DNA of 64,000 nt from Synechococcus sp. CC9311 (GCF_000014585.1 NC_008319.1:186001-250000); one strand, 5' to 3'. Numbered from the stretch's first letter, positions 17,088-26,417 are shown. Translations and numbers: made by a program. The notes: generated from the sequence alone by a model not told the origin.

Positions 17088-18842
17088 TTGAGCGCCCTGG
17101 TCACATTGCTGCTGTTGGGGGCGGCGATTGCCTGTTTCATTGGCGGTTGGCTAGCGCCTGAGCTGGTGGCCCTATTGGCCGCAGGCCTGCTCATGGCCAC
17201 AGGGGTGCTCACGCCCAATGAGGCCTTGGCTGGCTTTGGTAGCCCTGCCTTGATCACCCTGGTGGGTTTGTTTGTGCTCTCCAATGGCTTGCTGCACAGC
17301 GGTGCCTTGGATCGCTTGCGTGAACTGCTGGCATCGCCGCGGATTCGGAATCCCAGCCAGTTGATGCTGGTGTTTGGCTTTGTGGTGGCGCCGATTTCCG
17401 GCTTCATCCCCAACACCCCGATCGTGGCGATCTTGCTGCCGGTGGTGCAGGGCTGGTGTCAGCGCCGTGGCATCAGCCCGTCGCGGGTGTTGATGCCGCT
17501 GTCGTTTGCCACCCTGATCGGCGGCACGATCACCCTGATTGGCACCTCCACCAGCTTGCTCGCCAGTGACCTAGTCACCCGGCTGGGCTATGGCTCCTTT
17601 GAGCTGTTTTCATTTACGGCCATCGGTATTCCCGTGTGGCTGATCGGTGCCTGCTATCTGGTTCTTGCTGGCCGTTGTTTGCCCGATCGCGGTGACCAAA
17701 ACGACGACAACCTTCAGGCCTTAAGCCGTGATGGCTATCTCACGGAGGTGGTGATTCCGCAGCGCTCTCCGCTCTGTGAGGTCACCCTGCATGAGAGCCG
17801 CTTGCAGCGCCGTTTTGATGTTGATGTGCTCGATGTGCACCGCGACGGCCAACGCTTGCAGCCGCCCCTTGCTCAATTGCGTTTGCAGGCGTCTGATCGC
17901 TTGTTGTTGCGCTGCAGCCGTCAGGAGCTGTTGCGCTTACAGCAAGACCGGATGGTGGATTTAGCCGGCACTCTTCTCGCCGAAGAATTGCCCCACATCC
18001 GCCATGCTGAAGTGCTCGTGCCTGCGGGTTCTTTGCTGGCCGGTGCCACGTTGCGCGAGCTGCGCTTTCGTCAGCGATTTAATGCCACGGTGCTTGCTGT
18101 GAACAGGGCCAACAGCACCCTGCGCGATCGCTTGGGACGGGTGGTGCTGAGAGAGGGAGACATGCTGCTGCTGCAGGCTCCACTCGATGCTCTGCGCGGT
18201 CTGCAGCAAGCCAGCGATCTGGTGGTGCTCGACCAGCTCGACGACGATCTGCCCTCCACTCACCGCAAGGGATTGGCGATCAGCGTGATGCTGGTCGTGC
18301 TGCTGCTGGCTGGCTTCAAAGTGATGCCCCTGGTAGCAGCGGTGCTCGTGGGTGTGGGGGTGTTGGTGATCGGCAATTGCCTCGATGCCGGAACGGCTCT
18401 GCGTTCGATTCGTTGGGATCTCTATTTGCTGCTGGGTGGCCTGTACAGCTTCAGTGTGGCGCTGCAGAAAACGGGGCTGGCCGATCAGGCGGCCTCAAGC
18501 TTGCTCACGTTGCTGCAACACAGCTCCGCCTATGGGGCCTTACTGGTGATTTATGCAATCACCCTGGTGGCAACCGAACTGCTCAGCAATGCGGCTGCCG
18601 TTGCACTGGTTTTACCCATTGCCGCTGCCGTGGCCACGGGCTTGGGGCAGCCGCCGATGATGTTTGCCACCGCCGTGGTATTCGCGGCCAGCCAGAGCTT
18701 TCTCTCGCCGATTGGCTATCAAACCAACCTGATGGTGTATGCCCCTGGCCGCTATCGCTTCTTGGATTTTTTCCGCTTTGGCTGGCCGCTCTCGCTTGCC
18801 TACACCCTGATGGTGCCGCTGCTGTTGCTTTGGTTCTTTTAA
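17088..18842 (+). CDS. SLC13/DASS-type anion transporter with two RCK_C (TrkA-C) domains
   Basis: The 584-residue protein has an N-terminal block of membrane helices (about 1-205), a soluble middle (about 210-395) and a second membrane block (395-584). The middle holds two copies of a TrkA-C-like domain, each ending in DRLLLR or GDMLLLQ. Helix motifs [11 protein letters not shown] and [15 protein letters not shown] are typical of divalent-anion symporters, which in cyanobacteria include sulfate carriers of the SAC1-like type. TTG at 17088 is preceded by GAGG at a good distance and there is no in-frame alternative upstream before a stop. The end overlaps the convergent rimM by 4 nt. Sulfate import would suit the sulfotransferases at 46.6-49.4 kb, but that link is speculative. 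Confidence 0.82.
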   Translation: MSALVTLLLLGAAIACFIGGWLAPELVALLAAGLLMATGVLTPNEALAGFGSPALITLVGLFVLSNGLLHSGALDRLRELLASPRIRNPSQLMLVFGFVVAPISGFIPNTPIVAILLPVVQGWCQRRGISPSRVLMPLSFATLIGGTITLIGTSTSLLASDLVTRLGYGSFELFSFTAIGIPVWLIGACYLVLAGRCLPDRGDQNDDNLQALSRDGYLTEVVIPQRSPLCEVTLHESRLQRRFDVDVLDVHRDGQRLQPPLAQLRLQASDRLLLRCSRQELLRLQQDRMVDLAGTLLAEELPHIRHAEVLVPAGSLLAGATLRELRFRQRFNATVLAVNRANSTLRDRLGRVVLREGDMLLLQAPLDALRGLQQASDLVVLDQLDDDLPSTHRKGLAISVMLVVLLLAGFKVMPLVAAVLVGVGVLVIGNCLDAGTALRSIRWDLYLLLGGLYSFSVALQKTGLADQAASSLLTLLQHSSAYGALLVIYAITLVATELLSNAAAVALVLPIAAAVATGLGQPPMMFATAVVFAASQSFLSPIGYQTNLMVYAPGRYRFLDFFRFGWPLSLAYTLMVPLLLLWFF

Positions 18843-19405
18843 AGCTCCAGCAACCCCGGTGGTGGGGTGAGCAGCAACCAGCCTTCCTCCAACTGCACGT
18901 CTGGAACGATTGCCTCCACGAAGGGAACCAATACCGTTTTGCCGCTGTTGAGCTTGATCTCCAGCAGGTCATTACCGCCGCTGATCAGGTTGCTCACCGT
19001 GCCGATCGGTTCATCACTGCCGGCCAAGCGTGCCTCTAATCCCACCAGGTCGAGTAGATGAAATTCCCCTTCGGCGAGCTCGGGCCTGTCTTTGGCAGGC
19101 ACCAGCACTGTGCAGCCCACGAGTGCTTCTGCACTGGCGCGGTTGTTCACGCCTTTTAAACGCACCACATAGAGGCTTTTGCCTGGCAGCTGTCGCCCCT
19201 CGAGTAGCTCCACCTCTTTTGGAGCTGATCCCTTGGCTTGCAGCCAACGAGTCCCTGGTTCGGTGAAGCGTTCGGGAAAATCACTGGCCGGGTTGAGGCG
19301 CAGTTCCCCCTTTAATCCTTGAGCGCCAACGAGCGTTCCCACCGGTAGCCAATCGTTGGTGCTGTTCGGATCAGCTGTACTGGGTGACGGAGTGGAAGTC
19401 ATCAT
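18839..19405 (-). CDS. rimM: 16S rRNA processing protein RimM
   Basis: The 188-residue protein has the RimM N-terminal domain ([18 protein letters not shown] near residue 22, then [16 protein letters not shown]) and the PRC-barrel domain ([29 protein letters not shown], and the end [13 protein letters not shown]). It assists maturation of the 30S head near ribosomal protein S19. A low-complexity Thr/Ser-rich N-terminus of about 20 residues precedes the domain; two adjacent ATGs (19405 and 19402) are possible starts. It is divergent from the NdhS-like gene and convergent with the transporter. Confidence 0.95.
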   Translation of the reverse strand: MMTSTPSPSTADPNSTNDWLPVGTLVGAQGLKGELRLNPASDFPERFTEPGTRWLQAKGSAPKEVELLEGRQLPGKSLYVVRLKGVNNRASAEALVGCTVLVPAKDRPELAEGEFHLLDLVGLEARLAGSDEPIGTVSNLISGGNDLLEIKLNSGKTVLVPFVEAIVPDVQLEEGWLLLTPPPGLLEL

Positions 19406-19438
19406 TCGATAATGGCCTTACGACTGTCCGTTTCTGTC

Positions 19439-19621
19439 ATGGCCTCCGCCGCTCCGATCCTGCCTGGTGCCACGGTCACCGTGGTTGATACCCGTTCGAT
19501 CTATGCCGGCTACACGGGATTTGTTCAGCGCATCAGTGGTGATCGCGCAGCCGTGTTGTTTGAGGGCGGCAATTGGGACAAGCTCGTAACGATGCGCCTC
19601 AGCGATCTCAGTGCCGCCTGA
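19439..19621 (+). CDS. ndhS: NAD(P)H-quinone oxidoreductase subunit S-like protein
   Basis: The short SH3-like protein carries [19 protein letters not shown] and [18 protein letters not shown], closely matching NdhS, the ferredoxin-contacting subunit of cyanobacterial NDH-1. I choose the ATG at 19439 (60 residues). An in-frame ATG at 19412 would add nine residues but would leave only 6 nt to the divergent rimM start. The stop at 19619-19621 is followed immediately by the channel gene. Small size and the GGNWDKLV core make the family call good; exchange of the annotation name with a generic DUF3252 protein is possible. Confidence 0.75.
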   Translation: MASAAPILPGATVTVVDTRSIYAGYTGFVQRISGDRAAVLFEGGNWDKLVTMRLSDLSAA

Positions 19622-19625
19622 TGCG

Positions 19626-20435
19626 ATGAATCTGCGTCTGCGCTTTCGGCGCGTTGTTCTTGATGCCGATACTCGGGCTGGCCGCATCTACAACCTGGTC
19701 ATTTTTGGCACGATTCTTGCCAGTGTTGCTGGGCTCTTAGTAGAACCCACGCCTACCTGGATCGCTGCCTCTGATCAAGCACCCGATTGGACGAATGTCC
19801 TGGAGAGAATCTGCTTAGGAGTCTTTATCGCAGACTTCCTTTTGCATTTGTGGGTCACGCCTAAGCCGTCTAATTATCTGTTTAGTTTTTACGGCTTAAT
19901 TGATTTTTCAGCCGTTCTGTTTTTTTTTATTCCCCAGATCAGCAGCGGTCTCATCCTTTGGATTTTTAAATTCGGGCGAGTCCTGCGTGTGTTCAAACTG
20001 CTGCGCTTTCTCGACGAAGCTCAGTTGCTCGGCAATGCCTTAAAGGCCAGTGCACGCCGCATCGGCGTGTTTTTGTTTTTTGTGGTGATGGCCCAAGTGG
20101 TGCTGGGTTATCTCATGGTTTTGGTGGAAAGCAGCCATCCACAAACTCAGTTCCAGACCGTTGGGCAAGGGGTGTATTGGGCCATCGTCACCATGACCAC
20201 CGTTGGCTATGGAGACATCGTTCCCCAGACAGTGCTCGGACAATTGCTCGCTGCCGGCGTGATGCTGCTGGGCTTTGGAATCATTGCCATCCCCACGGGG
20301 ATTATCACCGTGGAGACCATGGAGCAAGTGCGTCGCGGTGGCCGTAGCTGCACGAGTTGTGGTGCCTCAGCTCATCACAAAAAAGCGCTGCGTTGTGATC
20401 AGTGTGGATCGATCTTGCCGCCCCTATCGGCATGA
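19626..20435 (+). CDS. voltage-gated-type potassium channel with C-terminal zinc ribbon
   Basis: The 269-residue protein has a six-helix channel layout: S1 near residues 20-40, S2-S3 around 65-110, an Arg/Lys-bearing S4-like helix (FKFGRVLRVFKLLRFLDEA), then S5, a pore with the selectivity filter TMTTVGYGD (about residues 193-201), and S6. After the membrane part comes CTSCGASAHHKKALRCDQCG, a four-Cys zinc-ribbon-like tail. ATG at 19626 is preferred; a GTG at 19611 overlaps ndhS. The fold and K+ selectivity follow from the filter; the zinc-ribbon tail is uncommon in bacterial channels and may regulate or anchor it. Confidence 0.88.
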   Translation: MNLRLRFRRVVLDADTRAGRIYNLVIFGTILASVAGLLVEPTPTWIAASDQAPDWTNVLERICLGVFIADFLLHLWVTPKPSNYLFSFYGLIDFSAVLFFFIPQISSGLILWIFKFGRVLRVFKLLRFLDEAQLLGNALKASARRIGVFLFFVVMAQVVLGYLMVLVESSHPQTQFQTVGQGVYWAIVTMTTVGYGDIVPQTVLGQLLAAGVMLLGFGIIAIPTGIITVETMEQVRRGGRSCTSCGASAHHKKALRCDQCGSILPPLSA

Positions 20436-20466
20436 GGCGAGATGGACTCTCCTGCTGAGGAAACGA

Positions 20467-20841
20467 TCAGAGTCGATGCAAGGAGACGTCGTAACCGGAC
20501 CATTGCCCGTCCGATGACACAGCCATCAAGCCTTCCACCCTGGCCTGGGCAATCAACAGACGATCGAAGGGATCCTGATGCAGCAGTGGAAGTTGAGCTG
20601 TTTCGATCACATGTGGATCCAGCACCGGCAGAAGATCCGCACCCGCCGCGATGCTCTGATCGCGAAACACGACCGGTGAAACCTCCAATTTGCCAATGCG
20701 GTGTTTGATGGCTACCTCCCAGATGCTCGCAACAGACACCAAACAGGGTTTTGAGGCCAATAGTTCTCGCGACTTGGCTCTCAATCTGGGATCGTCGAGA
20801 AGCCACCAGAGCATGACCTGGGTATCAAGCAGACAGCGCAT
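20467..20841 (-). CDS. PIN-domain toxin (VapC-like)
   Basis: The 124-residue PIN-domain protein has CLLDTQVMLWWLLDDPRL at the N-terminus with the first acidic residue, IWEVAIKHRIGKLEV with a central Glu, DPFDRLLIAQA with the third Asp, and a final SSDGQWSGYDV. These are the four acidic positions that bind metal in VapC ribonucleases. ATG at 20841 overlaps the antitoxin stop by one base (TGATG), so the two are translationally coupled. A TTG at 20844 is a weaker start. As a toxin it would cleave RNA unless bound by its partner. Confidence 0.88.
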   Translation of the reverse strand: MRCLLDTQVMLWWLLDDPRLRAKSRELLASKPCLVSVASIWEVAIKHRIGKLEVSPVVFRDQSIAAGADLLPVLDPHVIETAQLPLLHQDPFDRLLIAQARVEGLMAVSSDGQWSGYDVSLHRL

Positions 20842-21083
20842 CAACCGTTGAATAGTTGGGCAACCTGCTGGTCCACGGCCTCGCCAAACGCTTCATCCAC
20901 GTGGGATGCCTGAAGAGAAAGAGCAGAAAGACTTCCAGGCTCCTTCAAGCCGGTCGCCGCAGCGCAGGGAACTAACTTCACTTGAGCCTTGCCATGACTG
21001 GCAATGATCACCTCTTCTCCGGCGAGGGCTGCTTTCACAAGCCGGGAGAGCTGGCTTTTTGCATCCAACATGTTGACCAGCAC
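20841..21083 (-). CDS. Phd/YefM-type antitoxin (VapB partner)
   Basis: The 80-residue protein starts MLVNMLDAKSQLSRLV and continues LAGEEVIIASHGKAQVKLVP, the Phd/YefM fold with its short DNA-binding N-terminal half. The C-terminal part, about residues 50-80, would wrap the toxin. The start is a GTG at 21083, which keeps the VNMLDAKSQL segment at the usual distance; ATG at 21071 would cut it. The antitoxin precedes and overlaps the toxin, which is the standard order for autoregulated pairs. No operator repeat was obvious in the 73 nt upstream. Confidence 0.85.
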   Translation of the reverse strand: MLVNMLDAKSQLSRLVKAALAGEEVIIASHGKAQVKLVPCAAATGLKEPGSLSALSLQASHVDEAFGEAVDQQVAQLFNG

Positions 21084-21156
21084 AACAGTGAGCTCAAGGC
21101 TTAGCCAAGTTAGCCAGATATTAAGTGGCGATCAACCGCTCATGCTTCGCCTTGCC

Positions 21157-21921
21157 TCAGCTGTTTTGAGTTTGAGAGCTTGATGGAACGCTTGCAAATG
21201 TTGTTTGTTGCATCGCCGCTTTGGCCGCCTGCTGCTCTGCTTGGCGGCGCGATCCACCCCAGGCTTCTGCCGTTGGGCTGTTTTGGTCTTGGATGAACAC
21301 CTGGCAATGAAAACGCCGGGGGTCGCCATGACGCTTGTTGACTTCATGGCATTCGTAGATCGGTAACCCCAGCCCCTGGGCTTGAGTCCATTCCTGCAGT
21401 GCCGACTTGCTGTTGCCGCGGTGGGGATCGGCGAGCACGTCGCGGCTTGTTTCGCGCCAATAGGGCGTGAGCCAGCATTGCACCGGAGACACCTTGCCGC
21501 TGATCCGGTAGATCGCACCGATCAGGGCTTCGCAATGCTCGGCACGCAGAGTGCTGCGTGCCGCCTGATCACCGCTGGCTTTGGAGCCAACCTGGAGCAG
21601 CACTTCAATGCCGATTGTCGTGCCGAGCTCCGCTAGCCAGCGATCGCTCACGAGCTGAGCGCGCAAGGCAGAGCGTTCCCCAACAGGCATTTGAGGGTGT
21701 TCGGATTCGATGAAATCCGATGCCGCTAGCCGCAATACAGCATCACCGAGAAACTCCAGTTGTTCGTGATGGCGGGCGAGCCCTGTGGAGGTGTGGGTGA
21801 GGGCTTCGTTCAGGTGCTCCAACTGCTCCCGGTTCAAGTCGTTGTTGTTGGCGGTGCTCGAATCGGGAACTAGCTGGCGCCATAGCTCTTGCAGTTGCTG
21901 TTCACGCTGGCGAGTGATCAC
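21157..21921 (-). CDS. rnc: ribonuclease III
   Basis: The 254-residue protein has the RNase III catalytic signature HEQLEFLGDAVLRLAASD with its Glu and Asp, and a second acidic site in EHCEALIGAIY. A double-stranded-RNA-binding domain fills about residues 160-235 (SALQEWTQAQGLGLPIYE, and GSRRQAEQQAAKAAM). It cuts double-stranded RNA in rRNA and mRNA maturation. I choose GTG at 21921, because a longer in-frame version would run into the rnpB gene, which ends at about 21954. The gene sits 33 nt downstream of rnpB on the same strand. Confidence 0.93.
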   Translation of the reverse strand: MITRQREQQLQELWRQLVPDSSTANNNDLNREQLEHLNEALTHTSTGLARHHEQLEFLGDAVLRLAASDFIESEHPQMPVGERSALRAQLVSDRWLAELGTTIGIEVLLQVGSKASGDQAARSTLRAEHCEALIGAIYRISGKVSPVQCWLTPYWRETSRDVLADPHRGNSKSALQEWTQAQGLGLPIYECHEVNKRHGDPRRFHCQVFIQDQNSPTAEAWGGSRRQAEQQAAKAAMQQTTFASVPSSSQTQNS

Positions 21922-21953
21922 AGCAACTCCGCCTGACGGAACATCAACAAAGA

Positions 21954-22352
21954 GGGTTGAAAGCAGGACATAAGCCGGGTTCTGTTCACCCTTCCAAGGA
22001 AGGGGGGTGATCATCTATCTGGGATCGCCGTTACCGACGACCTCGAGCGGCGCACAAAGACGGAACGGGGAAGATGGCCACCCGTCGTTCCTAGGCCTTG
22101 CTCCCAGCCGGGGTTTACCGAGCCAGCACCTCTCGATGCTGCTGGTGCGCTCTTACCGCACCTTTGCACCCTTGCCTGTGCCGGCGGAACCGGCCATCGG
22201 CGGTGTGTTTCTGTGGCACTCTCCTCACGGTCACCCGCACTGGGCGTTACCCAGCAAGCCTGGCCATCGGGGAGCCCGGACTTTCCTCAACCGATGACTG
22301 CAGCCCGAAGGCAACAACCATCGATTGCGATCACCTCGCCTACTTTCAACCC
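21954..22352 (-). ncRNA. rnpB: RNase P RNA
   Basis: Read on the minus strand, the region begins GGGTTGAAAGTAGG and ends CCTGCTTTCAACCC, two arms that pair over 14 bases and form helix P1. The strongly conserved core GAGGAAAGTCCGGGCT lies about 80 nt from the 5' end and ACAGAACCCGGCTTA near the 3' end. It is the ribozyme that trims tRNA 5' ends. Ends are set by P1 and may be off by a few bases. It lies between rnc and the divergent tRNA-Arg. Confidence 0.93.
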
Positions 22353-22368
22353 CCATAATGGCCTTTGA

Positions 22369-22442
<74 letters not shown>

Positions 22443-22475
22443 TGAATGACTGCCATCGCCTTCAGCTTGGGTTCC

Positions 22476-22859
22476 TCAGAAACCCTTGCGTTCTAGTGCG
22501 TCTGTGAGGCGAGTCATGGCAGAAGCCAGTTGAGCTTGGGGATCGGGTTTGGTTTCGGCAATGACCTCTTGCTTGCGTTTGGAGGCCTCGATTGACTTCA
22601 CAATCAAGAAGCACACAAAGGCGATCACGAGGAAGTTGATGATCGCCACAATCACGGTTCCTGCTGGCCAGGAATTGATTGAGTCCACATTGGCTGCCTT
22701 GAGTGCCGGCTCAAGGGCATTAGTCATCACTAAGGTCACAACAGTGGCAACGACCTTGCCGAATGCACCTGCAATCACAACAGCAATGGCGAGATCAACA
22801 ACGTTGCCTTTGTTGATGAAAGCTTTGAAGTCTGCAAATAAACCAGGCTTACGAGTCAT
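22476..22859 (-). CDS. mscL: large-conductance mechanosensitive channel MscL
   Basis: The 127-residue protein has the MscL order: a short N-terminal amphipathic segment (LFADFKAFINKGNVVDLAIAV), a first transmembrane helix with AGAFGKVVATVV, a periplasmic loop, a second helix (VIVAIINFLVIAFVCFLIV) and a charged C-terminal helix. Length matches the family (about 130). It opens under membrane tension to release solutes in hypo-osmotic shock. A clear ATG gives MTRKPGLF. It is convergent with the tRNA gene. Confidence 0.95.
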   Translation of the reverse strand: MTRKPGLFADFKAFINKGNVVDLAIAVVIAGAFGKVVATVVTLVMTNALEPALKAANVDSINSWPAGTVIVAIINFLVIAFVCFLIVKSIEASKRKQEVIAETKPDPQAQLASAMTRLTDALERKGF

Positions 22860-23001
22860 TGAATGAGTGAACTGACTCCTATTGGATAGTCATTCAGGTT
22901 GAGCATTTCCAGTTCATGGATACAAACTGATGGATTGTCTTGGATTGATGGGGTAGCCAGATGCCAGACCCCCGCTATTTTTGAAAGTGTGAGCCTGTTC
23001 C

Positions 23002-23343
23002 ATGACCCAGCTTCACGAGCTTCGGCTACGGCTCTTGGTTCAGCAGGAAAGCGAGCTCATCGCTGCTAGCCAGCCAACCGACCTTGACTTGTCTGTGGTG
23101 CAAGCGCGCTGCCTTTGCTGGCTCGCCCTTTTGGCGGAAGCCCATGAAGATCAAGCCAGTGACGCTGAGAGTCGCGGAGATACCGAACAAGCCATGGGTT
23201 GGTTTGCCGATTCCATGCGTTTGCGCGATGCCCTCAATGTGGTGAGTTCGATTGAGATCCCTCTGCCAGGTGTTGTGGACAGGGATGGAGATCAGCTTGG
23301 TGATTGGTCTGGGATCGATCAGGAGCCGCCCTTGGCCGCCTGA
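23002..23343 (+). CDS. conserved hypothetical protein
   Basis: The 113-residue product is acidic and helical, with no membrane segment: a likely helix MTQLHELRLRLLVQQESELIAA at the start, a Cys-x-Cys in ARCLCWLALLAEAHED, and a Pro/Gly-rich tail. I do not recognise the family. ATG at 23002 is clear and codon use matches the core genome. It is followed after 39 nt by another unknown gene on the same strand, and the two could be co-transcribed. Confidence 0.7.
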   Translation: MTQLHELRLRLLVQQESELIAASQPTDLDLSVVQARCLCWLALLAEAHEDQASDAESRGDTEQAMGWFADSMRLRDALNVVSSIEIPLPGVVDRDGDQLGDWSGIDQEPPLAA

Positions 23344-23382
23344 TCAGGTGCCATGATGGAAAGCAACTGAGGGTCTGCTGCT

Positions 23383-23838
23383 TTGCCTGATGAGCCCTGT
23401 CAATGTCCGGACTGTCAACGCTTTTACCGTGAACATGACCGTCTGATCAGAGAGTCACCAACATTGCGTCAGCAGCAAGAGCTGAGTTGGGCGGCCCTTC
23501 AAGCGTTTAGAACCCTGTCTGGTCGTGTTTTGGAGGATCTGCAGAAAGAACACGGCACCCCGTCTGCTGATTCCCAAACCCATGCCACTCCAATCGGTGG
23601 TGGTGAAGAGCCTGCTGATGCCATTCATCAAGCCATGGCTGATCTGGAAAATATCAACGCCCATCTCTTTTCAATTGAAGCGTTGATGGAGCGCATCTTT
23701 GATGTGCGTGTGCCCGACGATATTGAACAGAAATTTAGGGAGTTGGCCGGCGAGCTCGCCCCAGACCCCCTCAACGCTGATCGCTTGCGTTTAAATCGCT
23801 TGCTGCACCAAACCCCTGATCTACCTGATCGCGGCTGA
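23383..23838 (+). CDS. conserved hypothetical protein with N-terminal Cys pair
   Basis: The 151-residue product begins with CQCPDCQRFYREHDRL, a possible metal-binding CxCxxC group, then is mostly charged helix, with a Thr/Gly-rich linker near residues 60-75 and a second helical part (about 80-145). No family recognised. The start is a TTG with GAGG 9 nt upstream; no in-frame ATG is available nearby. The strong stem-loop at 23850 ends the transcript. Confidence 0.65.
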   Translation: MPDEPCQCPDCQRFYREHDRLIRESPTLRQQQELSWAALQAFRTLSGRVLEDLQKEHGTPSADSQTHATPIGGGEEPADAIHQAMADLENINAHLFSIEALMERIFDVRVPDDIEQKFRELAGELAPDPLNADRLRLNRLLHQTPDLPDRG

Positions 23839-23849
23839 ACGACAAAAAA

Positions 23850-23876
23850 GCCCTCGAGTTGATCTCGAGGGCTTTT
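23850..23876. terminator. bidirectional Rho-independent terminator
   Basis: GCCCTCGAG, loop TTGAT, CTCGAGGGC gives a perfect 9-bp stem. It is flanked by A6 on the left and T4 on the right, so it can stop both the plus-strand pair at 23.0-23.8 kb and the minus-strand glgP. Confidence 0.92.
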
Positions 23877-23894
23877 AACTGTTAGCGCACAATG

Positions 23895-26417
23895 TCAGCG
23901 CACATCGCAGGTGATCTCAACGGGCATGGCCTCCACCTTCCAGATGTCGCGGCAGTAGTCACGGATCGAACGATCTGATGAGAAGAAGCCGCTTCTGGCG
24001 CTGTTCAACACCGACATTCGGTTCCAGTGCTGGCGATCGGTCCAAGCCAGGCTCACGGCATCTTGAGCACGCAAGTAATCGGCGAAATCAGCCATCACGA
24101 AGAAGGGATCATTCCCCGTGAGGTTGTCGATCAGAGGACGGAAGAGCTCCCCATCACCATTGCTGAAGTGACCCATTTCCACCAGGCGGATGGCTTCAGC
24201 GAGCTCAGGAACCGATTCAACAACCTCCCAAGGCCTATAACCGCTTTGCTTGAGAGCCGAAATTTCTTCCACGGTCTTGCCAAATAGGAAGAAGTTTTCT
24301 GCACCCACGTGCTCACGAATTTCAACGTTGGCGCCATCGAGGGTGCCAATCGTGAGAGCACCATTCATGGCGAACTTCATGTTGCCGGTGCCAGAGGCTT
24401 CCTTGCCGGCAGTTGAGATCTGTTCGGAAAGATCCGAGGCTGGATACACCTGTTCGCCCAGCTTCACGTTGTAGTCAGCGAGGAACACCACCCGTAGCCG
24501 TCCGTCCATGTCGGGATCCGCGTTGATCGTTTCGGCGATGCCGTTGATGAAGCGGATGATCAACTTGGCCATGTAATAGCCAGGCGCTGCTTTGCCACCA
24601 AAGATCACCGTGCGAGGCGCCAGGCCATCGGCTTGCCCATTCTTGATCCTGAGGTACTGGGTAATCACCTGCAAAGCATTGAGGTGCTGGCGTTTGTACT
24701 CGTGGATTCGCTTCACCTGCACATCAAACAGGCTGGATGGATCCACCAACACGCCCGTATTGCGGTGGATGTAGGTCGACAGCTTGCGCTTCACGCAGAG
24801 CTTGGTGTCTTCCCAGTGATTCAAGAAGCCCGTGTCGTTCTGACGATCCTCAAGCTTGCGCAGGATCTCCATGTTGGTGACCCAGTCGGGGCCCACATGC
24901 TCATCGAGGAGGCTGGAGAGTCCGGGATTGGAAAGAGCAACCCAACGTCTTGGGGTGACGCCATTAGTCACATTGGTGAATTTTTCGGGCCAGAGCTCGG
25001 CGAATTCAGGCATCAGTTGCTCACGCACCAAGTCGGAGTGGAGCGCTGCCACGCCATTCACGTGATGGGCGCCAATGGTGGCGAGGTGGGCCATGCGGAT
25101 GGACTTACCACCTTCCTCATCAATGATCGAGAGTTTGCGTTGAATCGCTTCGTTGCCCGGGTAGCGCAAGCGCACCTGCTGCAAGAAGCGGCGGTTGATC
25201 TCGTAAATCAGCTCAAGGTGTCTCGGCAACAGGCTTCCAAATAGGTTGAGATCCCATTTCTCGAGTGCCTCGGGAAGCAAGGTGTGGTTGGTGTAAGCCA
25301 CGGAGCGGCGGGTGATGTCCCAAGCCTTGTCCCATTCCATGTGGCGATCGTCGATCAGCAGACGCATCAGTTCTGCTACTGCGATGGCGGGATGAGTGTC
25401 GTTGAGCTGAACAGTCCAGAACTCAGGGAAGTCGTCAATGGAAAGCCCACGGTTATCGAGGCTGCGCAACATGTCCTGGAGTGAGCAGCTCACAAAGAAA
25501 TGCTGCTGTTTCAGGCGAAGGCGGCGTCCCTCATCGGTGCCGTCGTTCGGATACAGCACTTTGGAAAGGGTTTCGCTGCCCACTTTCTCTTCCACAGCGC
25601 CGTAGTAGTCGCCGATGTTGAAGGCGTAGAAATCGAAGCTTTCCGTGGCATCGGCGCGCCAGAGGCGCAGGCGATCGCAGGTGTTCACGCGATAGCCGAG
25701 CACGGGTACATCGTGGGGGACGCCAATGGCGTGATCCGATGGGATCCAGCGAGAGCGGTAGTTGCCCTTGTCATCGAGATAGCTTTCCGTCCGGCCACCA
25801 AAGCCCACAAAGCAGGCCTGATCGGGTTGCGGCAGTTCCCATGGCCAGCCGCCCTTCAGCCACTTGTCGGTGACCTCCACCTGCCAACCGTCGCGGATCA
25901 GCTGGTCAAAAATTCCGAATTCGTAGCGAATGCCGTAGCCGGTGGCAGGAATTTGCAAACTGGCGAGGGATTCCATGTAGCAAGCGGCTAAACGCCCCAG
26001 GCCGCCATTGCCGAGGCCTGGCTCTTCTTCCACTTCGATGATCTGCTGCAGGGATTCAATCCCGAAGCGCTTCACGGCTTCTTCCGCTTCGTTCTGGATT
26101 CCCAAATTCAGCAGGTTGTTGGCCAGCTGCGGGCCAATCAGGAACTCTGCAGATAAATAAGCCACCGTTTTTTGCGGTCGAGCCCGTATCGCCTCCAAGC
26201 TGGCTAAGTAGCGGGTCATCAGCCGATCGCGCACGGCATAGCTCAGGGCCATGTAAAGGTCGTGGCGGCTGGCGGATGGAGCGAGCTTGCCCAGCGTGAA
26301 GAACAGGTGCTCTGTCATGCCGTCGAACACGGCATCAGCATCAAATCCGGCCCGTTCTGGGTCGGCGTAGCAACCAGGAGTTGGAAGGCGAAGATCGAGG
26401 GGTTCGGAGCTGCTCAT
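23895..26417 (-). CDS. glgP: glycogen/alpha-glucan phosphorylase
   Basis: The protein is 840 residues when started at ATG 26417 (MSSSEPLDLRLPTPG), the usual length; an in-frame extension to 26570 adds 51 atypical residues. GT35 landmarks include EPGLGNGGLGRLAACYMESL, IQLND-like VQLNDTHPAIA, NVTNGVTPRRW, RIHEYKRQHLN and the PLP-binding Lys in EASGTGNMKFAMNGALTIG (about residue 670). It releases glucose-1-phosphate from stored glycogen, important for night-time carbon use. It ends 18 nt from the terminator. Confidence 0.96.
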   Translation of the reverse strand: MSSSEPLDLRLPTPGCYADPERAGFDADAVFDGMTEHLFFTLGKLAPSASRHDLYMALSYAVRDRLMTRYLASLEAIRARPQKTVAYLSAEFLIGPQLANNLLNLGIQNEAEEAVKRFGIESLQQIIEVEEEPGLGNGGLGRLAACYMESLASLQIPATGYGIRYEFGIFDQLIRDGWQVEVTDKWLKGGWPWELPQPDQACFVGFGGRTESYLDDKGNYRSRWIPSDHAIGVPHDVPVLGYRVNTCDRLRLWRADATESFDFYAFNIGDYYGAVEEKVGSETLSKVLYPNDGTDEGRRLRLKQQHFFVSCSLQDMLRSLDNRGLSIDDFPEFWTVQLNDTHPAIAVAELMRLLIDDRHMEWDKAWDITRRSVAYTNHTLLPEALEKWDLNLFGSLLPRHLELIYEINRRFLQQVRLRYPGNEAIQRKLSIIDEEGGKSIRMAHLATIGAHHVNGVAALHSDLVREQLMPEFAELWPEKFTNVTNGVTPRRWVALSNPGLSSLLDEHVGPDWVTNMEILRKLEDRQNDTGFLNHWEDTKLCVKRKLSTYIHRNTGVLVDPSSLFDVQVKRIHEYKRQHLNALQVITQYLRIKNGQADGLAPRTVIFGGKAAPGYYMAKLIIRFINGIAETINADPDMDGRLRVVFLADYNVKLGEQVYPASDLSEQISTAGKEASGTGNMKFAMNGALTIGTLDGANVEIREHVGAENFFLFGKTVEEISALKQSGYRPWEVVESVPELAEAIRLVEMGHFSNGDGELFRPLIDNLTGNDPFFVMADFADYLRAQDAVSLAWTDRQHWNRMSVLNSARSGFFSSDRSIRDYCRDIWKVEAMPVEITCDVR

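Noticed and set aside
24633-25244. Long plus-strand frame (203 codons) inside glgP
   Set aside because: Shadow of a strongly conserved GT35 gene on the other strand; no independent motif.
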